Source: Euzebyella saccharophila (lineage in GTDB: Bacteria > Bacteroidota > Bacteroidia > Flavobacteriales > Flavobacteriaceae). Taken from it: a stretch of DNA of 64,000 bases. Shown here one piece after another: positions 1 through 10,397 of the stretch (its first letter is position 1; the number at the start of each line of letters is the position of its first letter). The stretch covers positions 369,564 through 433,563 of the forward strand of contig NZ_JACYFJ010000003.1 in the NCBI RefSeq assembly GCF_014855495.1, read 5' to 3'. Both the position numbers and the translations under genes were made by a program. The notes beneath the pieces are model-generated. The model was given only the letters and a program-made list of their open reading frames with translations. It was not told where the DNA came from and did not search any database.

Positions 1-420
1 GGTAAAATTAAGTCCGTATGAAGCGTTTCCGTCTTTTACGAGGTATACGGGTACCGAATCATAGGTATGGAATTGCTTCATTCGAGCTTCCACAATTTGG
101 CCACCCTTATTGCTAATTTCAAGGGAAACGAGCTTATTCTCCAGTTTGGTGATTTTGTCGCTAGGATTTGTGAATCCAAAAGCACCTAACTTGCTTTTGT
201 AGTTGGCTACCGCCGATGAATCTTGAAAATTAACTGCTGGGGCCACGGTATTGGACTCTTCTTCTACTTTTTGGGCTTCTTCCGCCATTTGCTCCTGTTC
301 CGCTTTTTGAGCTTCCAGTTCTTCAGGTGTAGGCCTGTTTTGATAGAACATAAAAATTAGAATCCCAAAAATGAGTACAAACCCTATAATTGAGTTAACG
401 TCCAGTTTCTTTTCTTCCAT
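1..420 (-). CDS. yidC: YidC membrane insertase, N-terminal part
   Basis: The N-terminal 140 residues of the inner-membrane protein insertase YidC; the rest lies beyond the left window edge. The protein starts MEEKKLDVNSIIGFVLIFG, with one transmembrane helix at about residues 9-25. A Glu/Ala/Gln-rich charged linker (about 30-60) follows, and then the start of the periplasmic beta-supersandwich domain typical of Gram-negative YidC. The family inserts and folds inner-membrane proteins, alone or with SecYEG. It lies 88 bases downstream of pyrG on the same strand, a gene pair common in Bacteroidetes, so the two may be co-transcribed. Identification rests on the N-terminal architecture and the neighbour; the conserved C-terminal core is not visible here. 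Confidence 0.9.
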   Translation of the reverse strand, partial: MEEKKLDVNSIIGFVLIFGILIFMFYQNRPTPEELEAQKAEQEQMAEEAQKVEEESNTVAPAVNFQDSSAVANYKSKLGAFGFTNPSDKITKLENKLVSLEISNKGGQIVEARMKQFHTYDSVPVYLVKDGNASYGLNFT

Positions 421-508
421 TGAAATATAATTACTTGGAACCTTGATGTGGTTCAATATCTGTATTGGTCAGAATTGCGATCTGCAAATATATGCCCAAA
501 TACGCATA

Positions 509-2444
<1,936 letters not shown>

Positions 2445-2536
2445 ATACCAATACTTCTACAATCATTTTTCCAATTACAAAGGAAGTATTTCATTTGGAA
2501 AAAAGAAGTTAAGACTAAAAATGGATATTAATAATT

Positions 2537-3535
2537 TTAGTTAATGGGATCTTGTGACTGCGGATCGCATTGATCAAAAACCAGTGCCCCATGTATTTCA
2601 GCATCATAAGGGTTTTCCCTGGTAAACTGAATTGCCTGTATGCCATTTGGGCTACCATCCAAATCATACGTACGTATACTCATATAGTCATAATCCGAAG
2701 GAACTGTAATATGATACTGATTGAATTGTGACCATGTGTATCTTTCCGGAACCCTGTAACCATCTATTGTAACCGTGAAATAATCGGCACAGAGGTCCAT
2801 ATAGGGTTCATAAACACCTTCTTCATTGGTGAAACCACCTTTATCTTCGATACCTGTAATGTAGATGGGTATGGTCATGAGTTCGCCCGTGTTGATACCC
2901 CCGCCCAACGAATCGGGTACCGGCAAGTCAAGTACGGTATTACAAAAAGCCGTGGCTTCGATCACTGTATTTTCTTCTGAAATTGTGATACTTAAGGGCA
3001 GTACAGTATCCAAATAATCGGCCATGGGTGTCTGGGCGTATGCAGGCACCTCGCCCTCCACATAATCAATAATATCCGTATCCGCCTTCGTAGGAACGCC
3101 ATAAAGCGTATCTCTTTCAGCAGATAATAAATTTATGTGCTTGATGGTGTAGTTTCCTATAGGCATACTATCAACTTCCGACATAAAAACTCCCTTTTGT
3201 TCTACAACCGGTTTTTCGCTCAACCATCTTGTTCCAAGAGAATCTACCATATCAAACTGCACTAATTTTGGAACCCCATCCGTACAATTAGGAATCTTCG
3301 CCGTGCTACTGGGAATTATTCCCGAAAAATTAAACGTGCCATATGTAATTTCGGCTGGGAAATCTGCTTTGGTAGTATCCATTTCTACCACAGGTGCAAG
3401 TCCAGATTGTGAAGAATCAATAGCTGTGCGGTTGCTTTCACCTTCCAGTGATTCTTCAGCATCTATAGAATGCGAACAACCGATCATTATAAACATATAA
3501 GAAATTATCGTAAAATAAAGAGCCCTTTTCACCAT
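2537..3535 (-). CDS. Predicted lipoprotein of unknown function
   Basis: A 332-residue protein with a lipoprotein signal: hydrophobic segment at about residues 6-18, then the lipobox ending in Cys20 (MIGCSHS). The residues after Cys20 are acidic (SIDAEESLEGES), a low-complexity tether. The body is rich in beta-forming residues and Asp/Tyr, with no catalytic motif that I recognise. Residues around 150-190 mention no known domain signature. It is probably a cell-envelope protein anchored in the outer membrane and exposed either to the periplasm or the surface. It is flanked by the DUF3820 gene on the same strand and a divergent TIM-barrel gene. No function is proposed. Confidence 0.75.
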   Translation of the reverse strand: MVKRALYFTIISYMFIMIGCSHSIDAEESLEGESNRTAIDSSQSGLAPVVEMDTTKADFPAEITYGTFNFSGIIPSSTAKIPNCTDGVPKLVQFDMVDSLGTRWLSEKPVVEQKGVFMSEVDSMPIGNYTIKHINLLSAERDTLYGVPTKADTDIIDYVEGEVPAYAQTPMADYLDTVLPLSITISEENTVIEATAFCNTVLDLPVPDSLGGGINTGELMTIPIYITGIEDKGGFTNEEGVYEPYMDLCADYFTVTIDGYRVPERYTWSQFNQYHITVPSDYDYMSIRTYDLDGSPNGIQAIQFTRENPYDAEIHGALVFDQCDPQSQDPIN

Positions 3536-3626
3536 CTTATCAGCGTATTGTTATTTTTAGGCAAATTACACAAGGGGAAATAAATCTAAAAAATATATCT
3601 TTAAAAGCTCTTTAACACTCGACAAC

Positions 3627-4499
3627 ATGAAACGTAGAAATTTTTTAAGTACTTCTGCTGCTGCATCGGTAGGTATTATGGCCTGTAAAAGTACCAACGC
3701 AATGCCAAACGAAACTTTGGAAGCAGAAAATAAATTGAAGAACAATATCAACCACAGTGTTTGTAGATGGTGCTACAGCAAAATTCCGATGGAAGACTTC
3801 CTAAAAAGTCTCAATGAATTGGGCATTAAGGCCATGGACCTTACCGGTCCGGAAGACTGGCCCATCATGAAAAAATATGGTATTCACGCCTCCATGTGCT
3901 GGGGTGCCGGAAAAGGGATTCTGGAAGGCTGGAACGACCCCAAATTACACGAAGAACTGATAGCTGACTATAAAAGAGTGATTCCCTTGGTAGCCGAAGC
4001 CGGTTATACCAACCTTATCTGCTTTAGCGGTAATAGAAATGGTATGCCCGATGACGAAGGCCTAAAAAATTGTACGGACGGACTTAAACAAATAATGTCC
4101 TTTGCCGAAAAACATGGGGTGGTACTGCAAATGGAACTTTTAAATTCCAAGGTGGATCATGCAGACTATATGTGCGATACCAGTGCCTGGGGCGTAGAAT
4201 TATGTAAAGCCATTGGTTCCGATAACTTTAAACTGCTCTATGATATTTACCATATGCAGATAATGGAAGGGGATATTATTAGAAACATTCAAGATTATCA
4301 TCAGTACTTTGGACATTACCACACTGGTGGAAACCCGGGAAGAAATGAAATTAACGATACGCAAGAATTGTTTTATCCCGCGATAATGAAAGCTATTTTA
4401 GAAACGGGCTATAAAGGATACGTAGCACAGGAATTTATCCCTACTTGGGATGATAAGATCGCGGCCCTTAAAGAAGGCGTTACCATTTGCGATGTATAA
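3627..4499 (+). CDS. Tat-exported sugar isomerase/epimerase-like TIM-barrel protein
   Basis: A 290-residue protein of the xylose isomerase-like TIM-barrel superfamily, resembling hydroxypyruvate isomerase. The N-terminus MKRRNFLSTSAAASVGIM has a twin-arginine signal (RRNFL) and then a possible lipobox (IMAC, Cys20), so it may be a Tat-exported lipoprotein. Metal-ligand segments of the family are visible: LQMELLNS (Glu on strand 5), LLYDIYHMQ (Asp and His), GHYHTGG and VAQEF (Glu near the end). Related family members isomerise hydroxypyruvate/tartronate semialdehyde or other keto sugars; the actual substrate cannot be told. It is a single-gene unit, with a divergent lipoprotein gene before it and the convergent LytTR regulator after it. 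Confidence 0.85.
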   Translation: MKRRNFLSTSAAASVGIMACKSTNAMPNETLEAENKLKNNINHSVCRWCYSKIPMEDFLKSLNELGIKAMDLTGPEDWPIMKKYGIHASMCWGAGKGILEGWNDPKLHEELIADYKRVIPLVAEAGYTNLICFSGNRNGMPDDEGLKNCTDGLKQIMSFAEKHGVVLQMELLNSKVDHADYMCDTSAWGVELCKAIGSDNFKLLYDIYHMQIMEGDIIRNIQDYHQYFGHYHTGGNPGRNEINDTQELFYPAIMKAILETGYKGYVAQEFIPTWDDKIAALKEGVTICDV

Positions 4500-4516
4500 A
4501 AAAATTGGAGGGGTTT

Positions 4517-5263
4517 TTAATTGCTAAAATGCTTTAAAAACTCCTCTTTTCTTCTTACCGCCACTTCTATTTTGGCACCATCGGACATGACCACATACCC
4601 CCCTTTTCCTTTGATGTATTTTTCCACGTGGGACAGATTCACAAAATGGGACTTATGAATGCGGAAAAACTGGTTGCCGTTTAAAAAACCTTCAAAGTAT
4701 TTTAGGGTTTTACTAGAGGTCAGTCGTTTTCCATGCACCGAAAATATGTTGGTATAATTTCCGTCTGACTCACATCTTATAATTTCGGGAACATTCAAGA
4801 ATATATAATCTTTTAAGGTGGGGATGGCTATCTTTTTAATCCCCACCACCTTGTTTTCAAAATTATGTACCAGAACTTCCAACCGTTTGGCATGACTGTC
4901 CTTATTTTGTTTGTTCATCAAACGCTCTACCGTTTCCTTAAACTCATCGGCATCAATAGGTTTTAAAAGGTAATCAAAGGCTGAAAATTTAAAGGCCTTA
5001 ACCGCATACTCCTCAAAAGCGGTGGTAAATACAACATAGAAATCTGTATGTGGCAACTCCTTAAGAAGATCAAACCCTGTTTCATCATTTAGATGTACAT
5101 CTAAAAAAACCACATCAGGTTCATGAGTATAAATTGCGGCTTTAGCCTCGGCAACACTAGCTACCACTTCCACCAATTTAATACCCGTACCGTATTGCGA
5201 GACAAGTTTTATCAGGGCATCTTGGCAGTGTTTTTCGTCATCTACAATTATTGCTTTCATCAT
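4517..5263 (-). CDS. LytTR-family response regulator
   Basis: A 248-residue two-component response regulator. The receiver domain (about 1-120) has the acidic pair Asp8-Asp9, the phospho-acceptor Asp55 in VVFLDVHLND, and the Lys in LLKPIDADEF. The C-terminal half is a LytTR DNA-binding domain (about 145-245), recognised by FFRIHKSHFVNLSHV and KIEVAVRRKEEF. It is encoded 3 bases downstream of the sensor kinase gene on the same strand, so the pair is almost certainly one operon and a cognate system. Two adjacent ATG codons (5263 and 5260) are possible starts. The target genes are unknown; the nearby envelope-protein run at 7.7-9.3 kb is one candidate, by position only. Confidence 0.95.
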   Translation of the reverse strand: MMKAIIVDDEKHCQDALIKLVSQYGTGIKLVEVVASVAEAKAAIYTHEPDVVFLDVHLNDETGFDLLKELPHTDFYVVFTTAFEEYAVKAFKFSAFDYLLKPIDADEFKETVERLMNKQNKDSHAKRLEVLVHNFENKVVGIKKIAIPTLKDYIFLNVPEIIRCESDGNYTNIFSVHGKRLTSSKTLKYFEGFLNGNQFFRIHKSHFVNLSHVEKYIKGKGGYVVMSDGAKIEVAVRRKEEFLKHFSN

Positions 5264-5266
5264 AGG

Positions 5267-7348
5267 CTAAAATTGTAACTCTAAAGGCAATTTCACTTCA
5301 ACACTTACACCTTCCTCCTTGTCCTTCATGGTGAAACTACCGTTTTTATTTTTTAATTGGTTCATTATTTCGATTCGGCTTTTGGTAATTTTTAAACCCA
5401 TGGACTTTTCTGAGGTAATCATACCAATAGATTTCTTTCTTCCAACACCATTGTCATCTACCACACATATAAGAAATTCCCCATCACTGTGTATATGAAT
5501 TTTTAATTTACCCCCTTGATTTTTAGTTGACAGACCATGCCAAATACTGTTTTCGATAAAAGGTTGTAGTATCATAGGTGGAACGAGGGTGTTTTCCAAA
5601 TCAATATCCTCCTCCACTTTCAAAACATATTCAACAGGATATTTTAAACGCAAAGACTCAATTTCAATATACATACGCATGAGGTCCAAGTCTTCTTCTA
5701 ACGAAATCCATTTCTTATTGGAATTTTCTAGAATGGCCCTAGTCAGTTTTGCAAACTTCATTAAGTACAGCTCCGCTTTGGCAAAGTCGTTTTTAGACAT
5801 ATAATCCCTAATGGAGTTAAAAGAATTGAATATAAAGTGCGGATTCATTTGTGATCGGAGAGCCTTGAGTTCCGTTTCGGAAACCTGGGCATTGAACTCC
5901 GCATTTTTTTTCTGCGTCAGCGCATCTCTTCTTTTCTTATACAGCACAAAGCCTACAGCTGCCATGAGGCAAAGTAGCACTCCGGAAACCAGTAGTATTC
6001 TATTGATGGTGTGTTGCTTTTTTAGCTCCGCTTTGGCAACGGCTTGTTCCTTTTCAAAATTGGCGGTTAATTGGGCCTTGTCCTTTTCGTATTCGTATTT
6101 AGCCTCTAAGCGGGCAATCTCTTCCGTCTTGTCCGTAGACATAAAACTATCCCTTAAAACCGCGGCGTTTTCCTTACTTGCTAGGGCTTTGCGAAACTTA
6201 CCCTGTTCTTTATAAACCTTGGATAAGGCATTATTGGATTCAAATTGGAGATTTATGGCCTTTGCCTCTTCTGCATTATTCATGGACTTCTGGTAATAGT
6301 TTTCAGCCGTCTGCAAATCCCTTGCATTACCCTTGGCCTTAAAAAGACGGTAATAACAATCACCTAAATTCTTTTGTACTATGGATAGGTTATTTTCATT
6401 ATCTAGGTCTTGATAAATTTTCTGGGTCTTTATAAAGTAGGGAATCGCTTTTTCATAGGCTTTATCTTCTACATATGCGATACCAATATTGGTAAGCGCA
6501 CTGGCCATTCCCCGTTGGTTTTGATTTTTTTCCATAATGGAAAATGCCTCTTGATACAAAACCACAGCTTTTTTGGTATTGCCATTTTCAGTGCTCAATC
6601 TTCCTAAATTGGTCAGAGAATTGGCTTCACCTTCCTCAAAACCAATTTTTTTATATTGTTCTAAAGCTATTTTTTGAAACTCTTCCGCCAACTCCAATTT
6701 TTCCAACCGGGCATAGAGCAACCCTATGTTGGAATTGATATTGGCATACTCTAAATTATCCTGAAGTTTTAAGTCTTCGTAAATCATCTTAGCTTCCAAA
6801 TAGGCATCTAAAGATTGTGGTAATTGGGAAAGATACATGTAATTGATACCGATGCTATTAAGCATCTTGGCCATTAAAAAGCTGTCTTTCTCTTTTTTGA
6901 AAACCTCGTACGCTTGTCGGTTGCAGTCATTCGCCCTTAAATAATCCGCGCGGTTAAAATATACCAGACCCTTATTATAAATGAGCCGAGCCATACCACT
7001 TTCATCCTTATTCTTTTTTCTAATTTCAGATGCCTGTTCATACATATTAAGGGCGAGGGAATCTTTACCCAAGGCGCTATAATTATGTCCTTTATAAGCG
7101 TAGGCCGTTGCTATTTTATTGGAATCGGACAATTGTTGAGCAAGGGAAAGGGCTTCTTCGGAAGATGCAATACCCTTTAGGGGGTCAATGGAGTAATAGA
7201 GATAGGTTAATTCTGTAAGTAAATTTAAGCGGAGGGTATCTTGACCGGTATGTTTAGCTAATTCCAATTGTATGGAATCTATCTGCCTTTGCTGGGAATA
7301 CAAAAACTGCGCAACAACCAAAAAGAGGGGAACCCAATAATATCTCAT
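5267..7348 (-). CDS. TPR-containing sensor histidine kinase (LytS-like)
   Basis: A 693-residue membrane kinase. A signal peptide (about 1-18, ending FLYSQ) is followed by a periplasmic array of tetratricopeptide repeats (about 35-400), for example LNMYEQASEIRKKNKD and NSLTNLGRLSTENGN. Then come a coiled-coil segment, one transmembrane helix (about 448-468) and a cytoplasmic His_kinase domain. The phospho-acceptor His is in LRSQMNPHFIFNSFNSI. The ATPase domain has the N box (PFIENSIWHGL) and G box (VDDNGVGRK). This TPR-plus-LytS layout is common in Bacteroidetes. It pairs with the LytTR regulator encoded 3 bases downstream. The signal sensed is unknown. Confidence 0.94.
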   Translation of the reverse strand: MRYYWVPLFLVVAQFLYSQQRQIDSIQLELAKHTGQDTLRLNLLTELTYLYYSIDPLKGIASSEEALSLAQQLSDSNKIATAYAYKGHNYSALGKDSLALNMYEQASEIRKKNKDESGMARLIYNKGLVYFNRADYLRANDCNRQAYEVFKKEKDSFLMAKMLNSIGINYMYLSQLPQSLDAYLEAKMIYEDLKLQDNLEYANINSNIGLLYARLEKLELAEEFQKIALEQYKKIGFEEGEANSLTNLGRLSTENGNTKKAVVLYQEAFSIMEKNQNQRGMASALTNIGIAYVEDKAYEKAIPYFIKTQKIYQDLDNENNLSIVQKNLGDCYYRLFKAKGNARDLQTAENYYQKSMNNAEEAKAINLQFESNNALSKVYKEQGKFRKALASKENAAVLRDSFMSTDKTEEIARLEAKYEYEKDKAQLTANFEKEQAVAKAELKKQHTINRILLVSGVLLCLMAAVGFVLYKKRRDALTQKKNAEFNAQVSETELKALRSQMNPHFIFNSFNSIRDYMSKNDFAKAELYLMKFAKLTRAILENSNKKWISLEEDLDLMRMYIEIESLRLKYPVEYVLKVEEDIDLENTLVPPMILQPFIENSIWHGLSTKNQGGKLKIHIHSDGEFLICVVDDNGVGRKKSIGMITSEKSMGLKITKSRIEIMNQLKNKNGSFTMKDKEEGVSVEVKLPLELQF

Positions 7349-7617
7349 TGACGATACTAACTGTAAATTTTTATTGGGGGAAGGTAAATTTAACTAAACA
7401 CAGAGGAGTAAACTATTTTTTTTGGAAGTAAAATGTCAATTATTTGCTCCAATAACAAAGTTTAGCGGTTTAAAAAATGAAAAACGTTCAATTAGAAAGT
7501 ACCAACGTTCATTTATAATATACCACACTCAATAATTACAAATAGCTTGACATTGGTAAAACTCTTATTTTCACTGGAGCTATAGGGCCCTTACTCTGAC
7601 TTTAGCCCAAATTGTTA
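7349..7617. other. Divergent intergenic region, nothing recognised
   Basis: AT-rich spacer between the kinase gene (minus) and the small lipoprotein gene (plus). I see no open frame with coding character, no stable hairpin and no tRNA. The only signal is the promoter-like pair at its right end, listed separately. Confidence 0.5.
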
Positions 7618-7649
7618 TTGAACCTAAAGTACCGTAAAAGTTATATTTT
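7618..7649 (+). promoter_or_regulatory. Candidate promoter of the small lipoprotein gene
   Basis: TTG (7618-7620), 21 bases of spacer and TATATTTT (7642-7649), one base from the -7 consensus TAnnTTTG. It would start transcription near 7653, about 26 bases before the ATG at 7679. Confidence 0.4.
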
Positions 7650-7678
7650 TCCAGTAAATAGAATCCAATTTAATAGTA

Positions 7679-7966
7679 ATGATAAACCGCCAACTTATGA
7701 GAAAACCACTACGTTATTTAACCATTTTAGCATCTGTACTTCTATTTTCCGCTTGCGACCAAGCCGAAGATATCAAAGAATCTTTTGACACCCTGGAATG
7801 CGCCAACCTACTTATTAGAATAGATGAAGAATGGGATAAGGATGACCCTGATTGCTCGGATATAAAATCGGATATTGATAAAATACTAAAATCCTGTAGT
7901 GAATTTTTAAGCGAGGAAGACAAGGCACAACTAAAGTTCTATCAAGATAATTGTAGTGACGATTAA
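7679..7966 (+). CDS. Small acidic lipoprotein of unknown function
   Basis: A 95-residue protein with a lipoprotein signal whose lipobox is LLFSAC. If translation starts at the second ATG (7697, MRKPLRYLTIL), the signal has the usual length; the first ATG (7679) adds six residues. The mature part of about 70 residues is strongly acidic (EEWDKDDPDCSDIKSDID) and contains four further cysteines (CANL, DCSD, SCSE, NCSD), which could form two disulfides in the periplasm or at the surface. No family was recognised. It is followed after about 35 bases by another lipoprotein gene and then a beta-barrel gene, all on the plus strand. Confidence 0.7.
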   Translation: MINRQLMRKPLRYLTILASVLLFSACDQAEDIKESFDTLECANLLIRIDEEWDKDDPDCSDIKSDIDKILKSCSEFLSEEDKAQLKFYQDNCSDD

Positions 7967-8001
7967 GTAATATTTTGTTTTCAACAAATCCACCCTACCT
8001 A

Positions 8002-8703
8002 ATGTACAAAGCTTTTTCCATTAGACCACTTCTTTGTTTGCTGTTGTTTTACTTTTTGCTTGCCTGCTCTGAAAGTTCCCCGGGCGATGATAGCCTGCCT
8101 ACTCCTACCCAAGAGGAAGAGATAAATAACGAGGATTCTGAAGAAGAAGAAGAAGAAAGTGATCAAAATGAAACTGAAGACGATTCTCAGAATGAAACTG
8201 ATGAAGAAGATGGAAGCGAGCAAAATGAAAATCCGGATAGTGATGAGGATGGCAATGCTGAAGATCAAGGAAATAGGATAGAATTAAGCGGCGATGAAAC
8301 ATCAAAAGTAGGAAACGAATTGGTCGTTGGGCATATAGCTGTAGGACTTACCCAGGTTACCGGTAATGAAAGAACGGTAATTTTAAGTGATGTACATACG
8401 CCTATTGGAGAAGACGGACCTGAACCACAGGATGTGGAAAATAATTTTATAATTGTTTGTCTAGACCTTGGAGACCAAGCAACGGAACAAGCGGACAGGG
8501 CCCTTTCCATAAATATTTCCGTGGATGGAAACGATTATAAATACGCCTGTGCTTCACCTGCGGCGGGTACTTTTATAGAATGCGGTGATGATTTTAGCAT
8601 TGATTTTGAGGAAAAGGAAATCGTTTTTATAGAGACGACAGTTGTTAATACGGACAATAACAATATGATAACGTTGTCGGGTACCGTTAAATGGACCGAT
8701 TAA
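8002..8703 (+). CDS. Lipoprotein with Glu/Asp-rich stalk
   Basis: A 233-residue predicted lipoprotein. The signal MYKAFSIRPLLCLLLFYFLL ends in the lipobox LLAC. It is followed by about 65 residues that are almost only Glu, Asp, Asn, Ser and Gln (residues about 30-95), an unstructured, highly negative stalk. The C-terminal 140 residues look like a beta-sandwich with two cysteine pairs (FIIVCLDLG, KYACASP, FIECGDD). No family was recognised. An in-frame TTG further upstream (7975) was rejected because the signal peptide begins at this ATG. The stalk suggests display away from the membrane, possibly with calcium binding; this is an inference. Confidence 0.72.
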   Translation: MYKAFSIRPLLCLLLFYFLLACSESSPGDDSLPTPTQEEEINNEDSEEEEEESDQNETEDDSQNETDEEDGSEQNENPDSDEDGNAEDQGNRIELSGDETSKVGNELVVGHIAVGLTQVTGNERTVILSDVHTPIGEDGPEPQDVENNFIIVCLDLGDQATEQADRALSINISVDGNDYKYACASPAAGTFIECGDDFSIDFEEKEIVFIETTVVNTDNNNMITLSGTVKWTD

Positions 8704-8790
8704 ATCTTAAATTGGCTTTATGCCCCCAAAGAATTAAATCTCTTTATTTTTACACCTAATTTCCTAACTAAAAAATAAGAACTTTTGAAA

Positions 8791-9315
8791 ATGAAAAAGA
8801 CACTGTTGTTTCTTTCCGTTATGTTTTGCTTTACCTCGTTGGTAAAAGCACAAGAATTTCAGGTTGGTACCAACGCCATTAATGTGGGTGTAGGTGTTGG
8901 CGGATATTATTATGGATATAATGTATCTGACCAAAGTCCGGTTTTTAGCGTAAGCTATGAGCGTGGTGTTTGGGATGTTCCTGGCCCTGGTGTGGTAAGC
9001 CTTGGCGGCTATTTAGGCCACAAAAGGTTTAGCCGAAACGATAATTTTGATGACTACAATTGGTCCTATACCACTGTTGGCTTTAGAGGTGCTTACCACT
9101 ACACAGGTTTTGAAATAGACAATTTGGACGTATATGGAGGCGCAATGCTTTCCTATCGCGTCTATGGCGGAGATGATTATGAAGATTACAGAAGTAGACC
9201 TGGAGCATCTGCCTATGCGGGGGGTAGATGGTACTTTAACGAGCACATTGCCGCCTTTGCAGAAATTGGTTATGGCTCTGCTTATCTAACTTTGGGAGCT
9301 ACTTTTAGGTTCTAA
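8791..9315 (+). CDS. Outer-membrane beta-barrel-like protein
   Basis: A 174-residue secreted protein. The signal peptide MKKTLLFLSVMFCFTSLVKA is cleaved before QEFQVG. The mature part consists of alternating glycine-, tyrosine- and aromatic-rich strands (VGVGVGGYYYGYNV, TTVGFRGAYHYTGFE, VYGGAMLSYRVYGG) and ends with the C-terminal strand AYLTLGATFRF, whose final Phe is typical of beta-barrel outer-membrane proteins. It is probably an 8-strand barrel; a specific family was not recognised. The ATG at 8791 was chosen over an upstream TTG because it opens a canonical signal peptide. A strong hairpin terminator follows. Confidence 0.75.
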   Translation: MKKTLLFLSVMFCFTSLVKAQEFQVGTNAINVGVGVGGYYYGYNVSDQSPVFSVSYERGVWDVPGPGVVSLGGYLGHKRFSRNDNFDDYNWSYTTVGFRGAYHYTGFEIDNLDVYGGAMLSYRVYGGDDYEDYRSRPGASAYAGGRWYFNEHIAAFAEIGYGSAYLTLGATFRF

Positions 9316-9340
9316 AAATTATAGATATAAAAGAATATAA

Positions 9341-9375
9341 AAAAGCCTTTTCGATGAACTATCGGGAAGGCTTTT
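9341..9375 (+). terminator. Bidirectional hairpin terminator
   Basis: AAAAGCCTTTTCGAT (9341-9355) pairs with ATCGGGAAGGCTTTT (9361-9375), including two G-T wobbles, and is followed by a T-rich tract. It ends the plus-strand barrel gene. It also overlaps the last codons of the convergent DUF922 gene, whose C-terminal residues are encoded by the right arm. Confidence 0.75.
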
Positions 9376-9895
9376 CTTCTTTCAGGGCATTGGCAATCAT
9401 CTTGTTCCAGTAAATTTGCTCTTCCCTGTTTCGGCTAAAGTTGGTTTCCCGGTCATACTTATTCTGATAGAGATAAAGCTCCTTCAGCAATTTTTGATAT
9501 ATATCCTTGACTTCTTCCTTAATGTTTGCGGTAAATTTCCCTTCTGCCAGCCTTTTTCTAAGTTTTCTGGCATACAGTTCAGAGATATCAAAATGTAACT
9601 GCTCATGGCTTAAAATAAGGGAATCTACCATTTCGGGACGGTACCAAGACTTTTGTGGATAAAACTCACACCCTACTTCAAAATCAACAAACCATTGACC
9701 GTTTTTCTCGTGTGTTGAAAACCTATAGCTAATACTGCTAGCCGTAGTTGCCGCAGCCCATTCGGTCTTTAGAAATTTACCTTTAAAATCGCTCCATTCC
9801 AATTTTCTATCCGCGCTCCATGGAATGACTTCCTCCTGACCATAACCCGATACCGAGCATATCAAAAGCAAATAAAAAAACAAGATTCTTGTCAT
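9359..9895 (-). CDS. DUF922-like secreted putative metalloprotease
   Basis: A 178-residue protein with a signal peptide (MTRILFFYLLLICSVSGYG). The segment IPWSADRKLEWSDFKGKF, then the conserved SHEQLHFDISELYARKLR, matches the DUF922 pattern. The HEQLH sequence is an HExxH zinc motif, so the family is suspected to be periplasmic zinc peptidases; the enzyme activity has not been shown as far as I know. The C-terminal third is a charged helix. The last few codons lie within the shared terminator hairpin at 9341-9375, so the stop codon sits inside the stem. It is transcribed alone, convergent with the barrel gene and about 55 bases after the OsmC gene. Confidence 0.8.
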   Translation of the reverse strand: MTRILFFYLLLICSVSGYGQEEVIPWSADRKLEWSDFKGKFLKTEWAAATTASSISYRFSTHEKNGQWFVDFEVGCEFYPQKSWYRPEMVDSLILSHEQLHFDISELYARKLRKRLAEGKFTANIKEEVKDIYQKLLKELYLYQNKYDRETNFSRNREEQIYWNKMIANALKEEKPSR

Positions 9896-9950
9896 AGGTA
9901 AAAAATTGGCTTAGAAACAATAAACCCCAACAAAAACCGCACCGTTTAGG

Positions 9951-10355
9951 TTAAAGTTCCCAGTGATAGGTCACCACCCTTTCAATATCTGGGTGCAGGC
10001 TGTAATGCACTGGGCAGGTATTGGCAGTATGCTCCAAAATCTTTCTATTCTTTTCAGACACATCTTTGGGAAGCATAAGCTTGGCTTCAATCTTCGAAAT
10101 CCTACGTGGATTACTTTCCATATGCTTGGTAATCTCCACCACGGAATTGTTCAAGTCTACTTCCAAGCCCCTTGCTTTTATCCCCATAACCGTAATCATA
10201 CAGCTTCCGAATCCAGTTGCAACGGTATCGGTAGGCGAAAAAGCTTGCCCAAGACCATTATTGTCCACGGGAGCATCGGTTATGAATGTATTTCCAGACC
10301 TAATATGCTCACAGGTAGTTCTTAATTCTCCCGTATAGGTAATTTTTGATGTCAT
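9951..10355 (-). CDS. OsmC family peroxide reductase-like protein
   Basis: A 134-residue protein of the OsmC/Ohr fold, which reduces organic hydroperoxides by means of two cysteines. Both are present: Cys52 in GFGSCMITVMGI and a second in HTANTCPVHYSL near residue 117. The pattern SPTDTVATGFGSCM, then the helical AxGLEVD segment, is typical of the OsmC/YhfA branch rather than Ohr. It is probably cytosolic and involved in resistance to oxidative or osmotic stress. It stands alone between DUF922 and the LysM lipoprotein gene, all on the minus strand. Confidence 0.9.
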   Translation of the reverse strand: MTSKITYTGELRTTCEHIRSGNTFITDAPVDNNGLGQAFSPTDTVATGFGSCMITVMGIKARGLEVDLNNSVVEITKHMESNPRRISKIEAKLMLPKDVSEKNRKILEHTANTCPVHYSLHPDIERVVTYHWEL

Positions 10356-10397
10356 AGTGGATTTAATTAAAATGGACTTTCTTTACCTTCCCTTTTA

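Noticed and set aside
5811..6215. A 134-codon plus-strand frame opposite the sensor kinase gene
   Set aside because: Antisense shadow; the kinase frame has clear domains across the same bases.
8110..8270. Low-complexity artefact in the GAA/GAT-rich stretch
   Set aside because: The frame stays open, with mixed Glu/Asp/Asn/Ser codons and a good lipoprotein signal before it, so it is a real acidic stalk and not an assembly artefact.
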